Origin: RHKX01 sp046330415
Lineage (GTDB): Bacteria > Actinomycetota > Thermoleophilia > Solirubrobacterales > 70-9
NCBI GenBank assembly: GCA_046330415.1
Contig: JAXLSW010000021.1
Coordinates: 35,304-99,303, forward strand
DNA length: 64,000 nt
Direction: 5' to 3'
Below are positions 47,061-55,813 of the stretch, in pieces (within the stretch, counting starts at the first letter, position 1; each line of letters opens with the position of its first letter). The notes under the pieces are model-generated. The model was not told the DNA's origin. It did not search any database and saw nothing but the letters and a program-made list of their open reading frames with translations. The translations under genes and the position numbers were made by a program.

Positions 47061-48749
47061 ATGAGCGAGCAGACCACCACGGCGCTGCCGCGCCCGCGCT
47101 CGGCCGCCGTCTTCGACGGCCCCGACCGCGCAGCGGCCCGCGCCTACATGAAGGGCATCGGGTTCGACGACGACGCGCTCAAGCGTCCGACGATCGGAAT
47201 CGCCAACACCTGGATCGAAGCGATGCCGTGCAACTTCCACCTGCGCGGGCTCGCCGCCCACATCAAGGAGGGCGTCCGCGCCGCGGGCGGCACCCCGATG
47301 GAGTTCAACACGGTTGCGATCTCCGACGGGATCACGATGGGCACGGCCGGGATGAAGAGCTCGCTCGTCAGCCGTGAGGTGATCGCGGACTCGATCGAGC
47401 TGACGGCTCGCGGCTACCAGTTCGACGCGGTGATAGCCCTCTCGGCCTGCGACAAGACCATCCCCGGCTGCGTGATGGCGCTGGCCCGCCTCGACATCCC
47501 TTCCGTGATGCTCTACGGCGGCTCGATCGCGCCCGGGCGCTACAAGGGCCGCGACGTGACGATCCTCGACGTGTTCGAGGCGATCGGCGCGCACAACGCA
47601 GGCACGATGAGCGACGAGGAGCTGACCGACCTCGAGAACGTCGCCAGCCCGGGCGCTGGTGCCTGCGGAGCGCAGTTCACCGCGAACACGATGGCGTGCG
47701 CGTTCGAGGCGCTGGGGATCTCGGCCGGCGGCTCGGCGATGGTCCCCGCCGAGGACGAGCACAAGGCGACCGTCGCCGAGAAGGTCGGCGAGTTGGTCAT
47801 GAAGGTGCTCGCCGAGGACCTGCGCCCCTCCAGGATCATCACCAAGGAGTCGCTGGAGAACGCGATCGCCTGCATCTGCGCCTCGGGTGGCTCCACCAAC
47901 GGCGTCCTGCACCTGCTCGCGGTCGCCAAGGAGGCCGGCGTGCCGCTGGAGATGGCCGACTTCGAGCGGATCTCGCGGCAGACGCCGCTGTTCGCCGATC
48001 TCAAGCCCGGCGGCCGCTTCGTCGCCACCGACCTGAATGCGGCGGGTGGCGTCCCGTTGCTGCTGAAGCGCCTCGACGAGGCCGGCCTGCTCCATCGCGA
48101 CCAGATCACGGTCACCGGCCGCACGATCGGCGAGGAGGCGGATGACGCATCCGAGCTTCCCGGCCAGGAGGTCGTCCGTCCCGTCGACGATCCGGTCAAG
48201 AAGCAGGGCGGGCTGGCGATCCTCCACGGCAACATCGCTCCCGACGGAGCGGTGGTCAAGGTCGCCGGGACCGAGCGCCTCGGCCAGACCGGCCCGGCGC
48301 GGGTCTTCGAGCGCGAGGAGGACTGCTTCAAGGTCGTCAAGGAGGGCGGGATCAACGCCGGCGACATCATCGTCATCCGCAACGAGGGGCCGACCGGCGG
48401 ACCCGGGATGCGGGAGATGCTGCAGGTGACGGCGGCCATCGTCGGCGCCGGCCACGGCGAGGACGTCGCGTTGATCACCGATGGCCGGTTCTCCGGCGCG
48501 ACCCGCGGCCTGATGATCGGCCACGTCGCCCCCGAGGCCGTCAAGGGCGGCCCGATCGCCGCGATCCGGGAGGGCGATCAGATCACGATCGACGTTGCCA
48601 ACCGCACGATCGACGTCGACCTCAGCGATGAGGAGATCGCCGAGCGCGTCGCCGCCTACGAGGTGCCGGAGCCGCTCTTCCCGACCGGAGTGATGGCGAA
48701 GTACGCGAAGGGTGTCTCGAGCGCGTCCGAGGGCGCCGTCACCTCCTAG
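47061..48749 (+). CDS. ilvD: Dihydroxy-acid dehydratase
   Basis: This Fe-S enzyme dehydrates dihydroxyisovalerate and dihydroxymethylvalerate in branched-chain amino acid synthesis. The 562-aa protein has ALSACDKTIPGCVMAL (~residue 128) and GAGACGAQFTANTMAC (~195), which carry the cluster cysteines, plus ICASGGSTNGVLHLLA and ITDGRFSGATRGLMIGHVAP with the catalytic Ser region. TAGTCT (47048-47053) lies 7 nt before ATG 47061. No other ilv gene is nearby. Confidence 0.95.
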   Translation: MSEQTTTALPRPRSAAVFDGPDRAAARAYMKGIGFDDDALKRPTIGIANTWIEAMPCNFHLRGLAAHIKEGVRAAGGTPMEFNTVAISDGITMGTAGMKSSLVSREVIADSIELTARGYQFDAVIALSACDKTIPGCVMALARLDIPSVMLYGGSIAPGRYKGRDVTILDVFEAIGAHNAGTMSDEELTDLENVASPGAGACGAQFTANTMACAFEALGISAGGSAMVPAEDEHKATVAEKVGELVMKVLAEDLRPSRIITKESLENAIACICASGGSTNGVLHLLAVAKEAGVPLEMADFERISRQTPLFADLKPGGRFVATDLNAAGGVPLLLKRLDEAGLLHRDQITVTGRTIGEEADDASELPGQEVVRPVDDPVKKQGGLAILHGNIAPDGAVVKVAGTERLGQTGPARVFEREEDCFKVVKEGGINAGDIIVIRNEGPTGGPGMREMLQVTAAIVGAGHGEDVALITDGRFSGATRGLMIGHVAPEAVKGGPIAAIREGDQITIDVANRTIDVDLSDEEIAERVAAYEVPEPLFPTGVMAKYAKGVSSASEGAVTS

Positions 48750-48786
48750 GCGGGGCGGCGGACCGCGCGGGGAGGGGCGCAACGCG

Positions 48787-49398
48787 ATGGCCGAGCCCGA
48801 GTTCGAGACCCACGAGCTGGGGCTCACCTGGCTCCCAGACCCCGGCGAGGTCATGCAGCGCGCCTGCCACGCGGTGCTGCTCGGCGACCGCGTCTGGGTG
48901 ATCGATCCGATCGAGGCCGAGGGCGCCGATGAACGCATCGCCGCGGTCGGCGAGGCCGTCGGGGTGATCCAGCTCCTCGACCGCCACAACCGCGACTGCG
49001 CCGCCTTCGCCGAACGCCTCGGCGTTCCCCATCACAGGCTGCCGTGGAGCGGGGTGGAGGGCGCCCCCTTCGAGCCGGTGCCCCTCGTCCGCAACAAGCT
49101 CTGGAACGAGCTCGCGCTCTGGGCCCCCGATGAGCGGGCGCTGATCGTTCCCGAGGCCGTCGGCACGGGCACCTACTTCCGGGCCGGGGGCGAGCGGGTC
49201 GGCGTCCACCCGATGCTGCGAATGCTGCCGCCCCGCAAGCTTGCCGCCTACGAGCCTCTGCACCTGCTGACGGGCCACGGGCCGGGCATGCACGGTCCCG
49301 AGACCGCCGCCGCCCTGCACGACGGCCTCGACGGCTCGCGGCGGCGCATCCCGCAAGCGTTCGTCTCGATCGTCAAGTCAGGCCGCCTGCCGAGCTGA
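48787..49398 (+). CDS. Degenerate metallo-beta-lactamase-fold protein
   Basis: The 203-aa protein reads like a compact MBL fold: CHAVLLGDRVWVIDPIEAEG, then VGVIQLLDRHNRDCAAFAERL where active enzymes have HxHxDH, and a late LLTGHGPGMHG. Only part of the metal-binding set survives (D-R-H-N-R-D-C), so zinc catalysis is doubtful. It is downstream of ilvD and convergent with an alpha/beta hydrolase. Function unknown; family placement is by pattern only. Confidence 0.6.
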   Translation: MAEPEFETHELGLTWLPDPGEVMQRACHAVLLGDRVWVIDPIEAEGADERIAAVGEAVGVIQLLDRHNRDCAAFAERLGVPHHRLPWSGVEGAPFEPVPLVRNKLWNELALWAPDERALIVPEAVGTGTYFRAGGERVGVHPMLRMLPPRKLAAYEPLHLLTGHGPGMHGPETAAALHDGLDGSRRRIPQAFVSIVKSGRLPS

Positions 49399-49443
49399 CG
49401 CCGGGCCGCCGGCCATCCGCGCTCGAGAGAGCGAAGGGCCGCG

Positions 49444-50418
49444 TCAGGAGGCCGCCGTGAACTCGGCCAGCAGGCGGTTGAAGCGCACGGGGCGCTCCAG
49501 CATCGCGACGTGGCCGCAGTCGTCGAAGACGACGAGCTCGCTACCGCGGATCCGCTCCGCGTATCCGGCGGCGTCGGAGGCGGGGACGACGAGGTCGTCG
49601 CGGCCCCAGACGATCAGCGTCGGGATGTGGATGCGCTCGAGGCGGTCGAGCAGGTCGTAGCCGGTCAGCGCGACGGCGGCGGGCACCACCCCGGGCGCCG
49701 CGAAGCCGTTGACCATCTGCTCCAGCAGCAGCTCGGGGCGCAGTTGCAGCGGATGACGGACGATCCCGCCGAAGGCCACCTTGCGCAGCCCGGGGCGTCT
49801 CATCGCCGGCATGTTGAGCCGCAGCAGGATCGGGTTGGCGGCGACCGTCATCCGCGCGGCGACCTCGATCGGCTGCTTGCGCATCGTCGCGTGGCTGATC
49901 CCGGCGGCGGAGACGAGGACGAGCCGCTGCACCCAGGTCGGCTCGTCGACGGCGACCGCGGCGGCGATGAAGCCTCCCATCGAGTTGCCGACCAGCGTGC
50001 ACCCTTCGACGTCCAGCGCCGCGCAGAACTCGCCGACGAGCTTCGCGTAGGCGGGGATCGAGATCGCCCCCTCCGGCATCGGGCTCGACCCGAACCCCGG
50101 CAGGTCCAGCGCGATCGCGCGATGGCCGCGCGCGGCCATCGCCGGCATGTTCTCCAGCCAGTTCTGCCAGGAGCCGCCGAGCCCGTGGACGAAGACGATC
50201 GGCGGCCCCTCGCCGATCTCGGCGTAGTTGATGTGCTGCCCGCCGATCTCGACACCGCGCACATGCGAGCGCCAATCGACGTCCATCCACGCCGGCCGCG
50301 CGTCAGGGTTTCCGTAGGGATCGGGACCGTCCGACTCGGTGAACGGCACCCACTCGATCCGCCGGTACGGGTAGGTGATGGCGCGGGGAGCGCGTTCGCT
50401 GCCGTTGGATCCGCTCAC
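49444..50418 (-). CDS. Alpha/beta hydrolase
   Basis: The 324-aa protein has PPIVFVHGLGGSWQNWLEN (oxyanion-hole HG), the nucleophile elbow GNSMGG, the acid in VWGRDDLVVPA and the base His in FDDCGHVAMLERP, a complete catalytic triad. About 75 N-terminal residues (PYRRIEWVPFTESDGPDPYG) precede the fold. GTG at 50418 has TAACCT (plus coordinates 50426-50431) 7 nt upstream. It is divergent from the acyltransferase with 42 bp between starts, suggesting shared lipid-related function, which is inference. Confidence 0.85.
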   Translation of the reverse strand: MSGSNGSERAPRAITYPYRRIEWVPFTESDGPDPYGNPDARPAWMDVDWRSHVRGVEIGGQHINYAEIGEGPPIVFVHGLGGSWQNWLENMPAMAARGHRAIALDLPGFGSSPMPEGAISIPAYAKLVGEFCAALDVEGCTLVGNSMGGFIAAAVAVDEPTWVQRLVLVSAAGISHATMRKQPIEVAARMTVAANPILLRLNMPAMRRPGLRKVAFGGIVRHPLQLRPELLLEQMVNGFAAPGVVPAAVALTGYDLLDRLERIHIPTLIVWGRDDLVVPASDAAGYAERIRGSELVVFDDCGHVAMLERPVRFNRLLAEFTAAS

Positions 50419-50425
50419 GCCGGGG

Positions 50426-50454
50426 AGGTTAGTCAGGCGGGGCGGTGGCAGAAT
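50426..50454. promoter_or_regulatory. Divergent leaderless-type promoters, hydrolase/acyltransferase
   Basis: Minus strand TAACCT (50426-50431) lies 7 nt from the hydrolase GTG. Plus strand CAGAAT (50449-50454) lies 6 nt from the acyltransferase ATG. No SD on either side. Confidence 0.4.
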
Positions 50455-50460
50455 GCCCGG

Positions 50461-51367
50461 ATGGCCGAACCGATGAGAACGTCGCTCGCGGGGATCCGCG
50501 AGACCGGGGGAGAGCCCGAGACGGCACTGGAGGTCTCCGAGCGCGAGCGCATGCGCGGCCTCATGCCCGCCGTCGAGCCGGATCGCACCCTCGACGACTG
50601 GGGCCGCTCCGAGCGGGTGGAGCGGATCTTCGACGAGACGGTCGTCAACTTCTTCTATCGCTACTGGTTCCGGACCGAGGTCGAGGGCATCGAGAACGTC
50701 CCCAACGAGGGAGGCGCCCTGCTCGTCTCCAACCACGCCGGGGCGCTGCCGCCGGACGCCGCCGTGATCGGCAAGGCCATCCGCGAGGAGCACCCCGACC
50801 CGCGCCCCCTCTACATGACGGTCGAGCACTTCTTCAAGGGCTATCCCGGCTTCTCGGCGTTGCTGCCGAAGATCGGCTGCGTTCCCGCGCACCCGGCCAA
50901 CGTGCATCGCCTGCTCTACGACGAGCGCCAGCTGGTCCTCGTCTTCCCCGAGGGCCGCAAGGGGACCGAGAAGCTCGTCAAGGACCGCTACCGGGTGCAG
51001 CGCTTCGGGCGCGGTGGCTTCGTCGAGGCGGCGATGCGGGCGCGCCCAGCTCGTCCCGGTCTGCGTCGTCGGCGCCGAGGAGGCCGCGCCCGTCTTCATG
51101 CAGTCGAAGCTGATGCAGCGTGCGACCGGGCTCCTCTACTTCCCGATCACCCCGACGTTCCCGTGGCTCGGCGCGGCCGGGATGCTCGGCTACCTGCCGG
51201 CCAAGTTCAAGATCCGATTCCTGGAGCCCATCGACACGACGAAGATGGGCAATGCTCCCGCCGAGGACAAGGCGCTCGTGCAGACCGTCTCCCAGGAGGT
51301 GCGGGTGCGGATCCAGGAGGGCCTGCACGACATGCTGGCCAAGCGCAAGTCGGTGTGGATGGGATGA
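50461..51367 (+). CDS. 1-acylglycerol-3-phosphate acyltransferase-like (PlsC family), frameshifted
   Basis: The HX4D motif is seen in LLVSNHAGALPPDAAVIG, the substrate loop in VFPEGRKGTEKLVKDRY, and DETVVNFFYRYWFRTEVEGIENVP precedes them. Near 51045 the frame breaks after EAAMRAR; the other frame continues QLVPVCVVGAEEAAPVF to GLHDMLAKRKSVWMG. One missing base restores ~300 aa. The acyltransferase-epimerase pair matches the mycobacterial Rv0502-Rv0501 pairing, which suggests a conserved envelope-lipid function. Its stop overlaps the epimerase ATG. Confidence 0.85.
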
Positions 51368-52505
51368 GCGAGCTGCAGTCCACAGCCGCCGAGGCAGCCG
51401 AGCCCGCCGAGGGCGAATCCGCCCGCCGGGTCCTGATCACCGGCCTGTCCAGCTACTGGGGAGGACGGCTCGCCCAGGCGCTCGAGTCCTTCGGTGAGAT
51501 CGAGGCGATCGTCGGCGTCGACTCCAAGGACCCGACCGCGAGCTCGAGCGCACCGAGTTCGTCAAGGTCTCCAACCAGCACGGGCTGATCCAGCGGATCG
51601 TCCGCGCCGCTCGCATCGACACCGTGATCGACACGCGGCTCGTCGTCGACTCGACCACGAGCCCGCGTCGCGAGGCGCATGAGAACAACGTGATCGGGAC
51701 GATGAACATCCTCGCCGCCTGCGCGGGGGAGGACTCCCCGGTGCGGAAGTTCATCTTCAAGTCCTCCGCTCACGTCTACGGCTGCGAGCAGGACGACCCG
51801 GCGTTCTTCACCGAGTCGATGGGGCGCAACACGCGCCCGTCGGCCGCGATCGAGCGCGACGTCGTCGAGGCCGAGGCGTCGGTCGTCGACTTCGCGGTCA
51901 AGCAGCCCAACGTGACCGTCACCGTCCTTCGCTGCACCAACGTGCTCGGGCCCGACGTCCGCACCTCGTTCTCGCGGATGTTCGCCCTGCCGCTCGTGCC
52001 GATGGTCCTCGGCTTCGATCCGCGCTGCCAGTTCGTCCACGAGGACGACGTCGTCCACGCGCTCGAGCACGCGGCGATCAACCACACGCCCGGCGTCTAC
52101 AACGTCGCCGGCGACGGGGTCCTGGCGCTCTCGGAGGTCATCGGTCTGCTCGGCAAGCGCCCGGCGCCGCTGCTGCCGCCGTGGGGGACGGGCACGCTGG
52201 CGGGACCGCTGCGGTCGCTCGGCATCCGCATCCCCGACGAGATGCTCAACCAGCTCCGCTTCGGCCGCGGGCTCGACAATCGCCGCTACAAGGCGAGCGG
52301 GTTCGAGTACGGCTACACGTCGCGGGAGACCGTCAACGCCTTCGCCGAGCACCTGCGCCTGCACCCGATCATCCGCGGCGTCGAGCAGACCTACACCTAC
52401 GAGGGTGAGGTCGAGCGGTTCCTGCGCCGGAGCCCGTTGACGCGGCCTCCCGAGAGCCCTCCCGAGGAGCGCACGGGCACCGAGGCCGAGCCGTTCGGCA
52501 TCTAG
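51364..52505 (+). CDS. NAD-dependent epimerase/dehydratase (extended SDR), frameshifted
   Basis: The N-terminal ~58 residues include RRVLITGLSSYWGGRLAQAL (Rossmann GxxxxxG), then the frame breaks near 51541 in a C-run; the second frame continues ELERTEFVKVSNQHGLIQ, DTVIDTRLV, KFIFKSSAHVYGCEQ, VTVLRCTNVLGPDV and GVYNVAGDGVLALSE. The usual YxxxK is not obvious (AAIERDVVEAE region), so catalysis may differ from GalE. One missing C restores ~380 aa. It is paired with the upstream acyltransferase. Confidence 0.83.
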
Positions 52506-52688
52506 CGCCGGTTCCCTTCCCGTGGGCGCGCTCTCGCGCCCAGGCGCAAACGCGGTTGCACGAAGCCGACAACGGCGGCGCCGCTTGGGGCTGTGCCTAA
52601 ACTTCAGAAACGAAAGCGAGGGTCAGAGGAACTGATCCGAAGGAGCCCGGCGTGCGTTGCGCGTTGTGGGCGTTCGGAAGGAAGAGGA

Positions 52689-53711
52689 GTGGGCCGGAAA
52701 GCGCAGATCTCGATCGTCACCGTCGTGTTCGCGGCGATCGCCGTCGTGCTGCTCGCCTTCTGGTACGACTCGACGCAGAAGGACAAGATCGCCGAGGGCG
52801 TGACGATCGGCGGCGTCGACGTCGGCGGCCTCGACGCGGATGCGGCCGCTTCCCAGGTCCGCACCAACCTCGTGACCCCGCTCGACAAGACCGTCGAGGT
52901 CAAGCGCGGGGATGACACCTACGAGCTCACCTCCAAGGAGCTCAACGTCCACGCCGACGTCGACGCGATGGTCGACGAGGCGATCTCCACCTCCCGTGAC
53001 GGCAGCGCCCTCGCGCGTCTGGCGCGAGATCAGCAACGGTGAGGTCGACGAGGCGATCACCCGAGACCGCCTACGACACCGACGGTCGAACCACTTCATC
53101 AACCACGTCGTCGAGAACGTCGGCCGCGATCCGGTCGACGCCAGCATCGATCCCTCCAGCGGCTCGCTCATGCCCGTCGCCGCCAAAGACGGGGTGGCCA
53201 TCGACGCCGACTCCCTGCGCCGCCAGGTCGAGGAGGCCATCGACGATCCCGCCGACCGCACCGTCAAGGCCGAAGACCGAGAAGGTCAAGCCCGATGTGA
53301 CGACGGCCGAGGTCGCCGCCAAGGTACCCGACCTACATCGTCGTCGACCGCTCCACCTTCACGGTGACCCTCTACAAGACCTGCAGGAGGAGAAGCAGTA
53401 CACGGTCGCCATCGGCGCCGAGGGCTTCGACACCCCCACGGGCTCTACCACATCCAGGACAAGCAGGTTGGCCCGTCTGGAACGTCCCGACTCCGATTGG
53501 GCGAGGCGATCGCCGGCCAGACGATCCCGCCCGAGCCCGACAACCCGCTCAAGGCGCGCTGGATGGGCATCTACGACAACGCGCCGACTTCCACGGCACC
53601 TCCGACGTCGCGTCCTGGAAGCGCCGCCTCCACGGTTGCGTCTGCATGTCGGTCCCCGGCGTGATCGACCTGTACGACCGCGTCGACGTAGGCACCGTCT
53701 ACATCCAGTAG
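52689..53711 (+). pseudogene. L,D-transpeptidase (YkuD) with PG-binding domain, multiply frameshifted
   Basis: GTG 52689 (GGAAGAGG upstream) opens with a membrane anchor (AQISIVTVVFAAIAVVLLAFW), then a PG_binding_4-like region (GVTIGGVDVGGLDADAAASQV) and a YkuD catalytic domain read across frames: YIVVDRSTFTVTLYKD, FDTPTGLYHIQDKQV, KARWMGIYDNA, FHGTSDVASW and HGCVCMSVPGVIDLYDRVDV. The catalytic Cys is in HGCVxMS, although the usual Arg reads Cys. At least five breaks lie between 53030 and 53640. These enzymes make 3-3 peptidoglycan crosslinks. Sequence error is likely, but true decay cannot be excluded here. Confidence 0.8.
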
Positions 53712-54006
53712 CGCTGGCGGCGCAGGAGACGCCAGGGCGGCGTCATCTGGCCGGCTTGTGGCCCGAGGGCCACGGCGCCGGCTTCCTCTTCTGCCTGACG
53801 CCTCCCGCACTCGCCAGGAGACCTGGCGGCGGGAACGCGCTGCTCAGCGTCATCGGCGGCCTCATCGCCGTCGACATCCGTTTTCGGACGAGGTTCGACC
53901 GTTTTCGGAGAGTCGAGCCAGAGTGAGGATGCCAGTTCGGCGGCATCGCCCGCCTCGCGGCCGCGCCGGGAAGGTCTACGAGGCCCCGGGTCGAATCTCA
54001 CCGCGT
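53712..54006. other. Non-coding gap with two hairpins
   Basis: CTGGCG (53714-53719)/CGCCAG (53730-53735) immediately follows the L,D-transpeptidase stop and could terminate it. CGCCAGG (53812-53818)/CCTGGCG (53822-53828) is a 7-bp stem with a 3-nt loop. I see no convincing gene in the remaining sequence, but the local indel density could hide one. Confidence 0.45.
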
Positions 54007-54928
54007 ATGGATCCCGACGCCGGCGACGGGCTCCACGCCTGCCTGGGCGCGGGCTCTCGAAGGCTGCGAGGGCGAGCTCGTCCTCGAGCACGTCTCACCG
54101 AGGACGCTGAGCAGCTACTTCGGCCTCGTCGAGCTCGCGACGTGGGCCGATGCTGCCGGGGTCCCCGGACCCGCTGATCTCAACTACCGGCGGCTGCTGG
54201 ATGCGCGGCGATGCTGGGCGGCCGCGGTCTGGAGGCGCGAAGACGGTCGGTCGCAAGCTCGCCGCGGTGCGCGAACTCCTCGACCACCTGACCCGCCACC
54301 AGGGAGGATCGCCTCCAACCCGGCGGAGCTGCTGCCGAACCCGCGCACCCGCCTCGCGGCTCCCGCGCGTGCGCCGATCGCGACGACATGCGCGTCCTGC
54401 TCGATTCGATGCCCGCGGGCGGCGCTGGAGGCCCGCGACCGGGCGATGCTCGAGCTCGCCTACTCTCGGGGCTGCGGTGCTCGGAGCTGGTCGCCCTCGA
54501 CGTCGGCTCGGTCGACTTCGAATCGGAGACCGTCCGTGTGCTCGGCAAGGGCGGCAAGGAGCGGATCACGTCCCCCTCGGCGAGCCGGCGCAGCGCGCCT
54601 CCGCAGCTACCTCGAGCGCTTCCGGCCGATCCTGGTCGACGACCGCACTCAGCGCGCTCTCCTCGTCTCCAAGCGGGGTCTACGCCTGTCGCCGTCGGAT
54701 GTGACGAGGAGGCTCGGCAGGCGCGTCCAGCAGGTCGCCTCGCTGGGGAAGGTCTCCCCGCACACACTCCGCCACTCCTTCGCCACCCACCTGCTCGAGG
54801 GCGGCGCCGACCTGCGCTCGATCCAGGAGCTCCTCGGCCACTCGAGCATCTCGACGACGCAGATCTACACCCGCGTGGAGCCCGGGCGGCTGCGCGAGGC
54901 GTACGCAAGCGCCCATCCCAGGGCCTGA
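54007..54928 (+). pseudogene. Tyrosine recombinase XerC/XerD-like, multiply frameshifted
   Basis: Read across frames, the gene has an N-terminal SAM-like DNA-binding part (SPRTLSSYFGLVELATWADAAG; KTVGRKLAAVRELLDHLTRH; NPAELLPNPR) and a catalytic domain with ARDRAMLELAYS, LRCSELVALDVGSVDFE (Arg I), GKGGKERIT, SPHTLRHSFATHLLEGGADL (HxLRH) and LLGHSSISTTQIYTRV with the nucleophile Tyr. From 54700 to 54928 the frame is clean. At least six indels lie between 54040 and 54610. ATG 54007 is a tentative start. Xer next to a WhiG-like sigma factor is the normal actinobacterial arrangement, so this is probably the chromosomal Xer, not a phage integrase. Confidence 0.82.
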
Positions 54929-54986
54929 ACCCCCGTTGCCGAGATGCCGCAGCCTGGACTAACGTACTAGGACCTAGGAAGGATCG

Positions 54987-55756
54987 ATGGAGACCAACGT
55001 CAAGGCCGTGGAGCTCAAGGAGCTCTGGAGGCGGTGCAAGGAGGAGGGGGACGAAAGGGCGCGGGAGCGCCTCGTCGTCGCGTACTCGCCTCTGGTCAAG
55101 TACGTCGCCGGCCGCATGGCCGCCGGCCTGCCCTCGCACGTCGACGAGGGCGATCTCATCTCCTACGGCCTGATCGGCCTGATCGGCTCGATCGAGCGCT
55201 ACGACCTCGAGCGCGACATCAAGTTCGAGACCTTCGCCGTCTCCCGGATCAAGGGAGCGATCATCGACGAGCTGCGCTCGCTCGACTGGGTGCCCCGCTC
55301 GGTCCGTTCGAAGGCGCGCGACGTCGAGAAGACCCACTCCGAGCTCGAGAACCGCCTGGGAAGGGCGCCCACCGAGGAGGAGATGGCGAAGAAGCTCGGC
55401 GTCAGCGTCGACGACTTCCGCAACACGCTGCTCGAGATCGCCAACTCCTCGGTGCTCGCCCTCGACGACCTCTGGACCGTGGCCGACCCGACGGCGGCCA
55501 GGTCTCCTCCTCGACACGATCCGTGATCCGCACGCGGTCGATCCCGGAGGCCATCGACACCGTCGAGCTCAAGGATCGCCTCGCCGAGGCGATCAGATCG
55601 CTTCCCGACCGCGAGCGCCTCGTCATCGCGCTCTACTACTACGAGACGCTGACCCTGCGCGAGATCGGCGAGTTCTCGGCGTCACCGAGTCGCGCGTCTC
55701 CCAGCTCCACCAAAGCGGTGCTGGGAATGCGGTCGCACCTGCAGAACGCGGCCTGA
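54987..55756 (+). CDS. FliA/WhiG-family sigma factor, frameshifted in the 3' half
   Basis: Intact from ATG 54987 (GGAAGG 6 nt upstream): RERLVVAYSPLVKYVAGRMA, HVDEGDLISYGLIGLIGSIERY (region 2), KFETFAVSRIKGAIIDELRS, DWVPRSVRSKARD and a region 3 GRAPTEEEMAKKLGVS. Breaks follow at ~55497, ~55535 and ~55680; other frames give region 4 (DTVELKDRLAEAIRSLPDRE, RLVIALYYYETLTLREIGEF, and SRVSQLHTKAVLGMR when joined). With WhiG orthologues sporulation, and with FliA orthologues flagella, are controlled; no flagellar gene is in the window, so the regulon is open. Confidence 0.85.
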
Positions 55757-55813
55757 CCCCGGCGCGGGTGCGCCCCGCTTGACCTTCAGTTCGCGCACCC
55801 ATAGGCTCGCGAC

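Noticed and set aside
53743..53946. Small minus-strand frame after the L,D-transpeptidase
   Set aside because: Low-complexity translation, no promoter or SD, and no recognisable domain; the area has many indels.
54007..54928. Phage integrase or integrative element
   Set aside because: The recombinase sits beside a WhiG-type sigma factor in the usual actinobacterial position, with no phage genes or att repeats; tRNA-Gly 5 kb away shows no 3'-end duplication that I can see.
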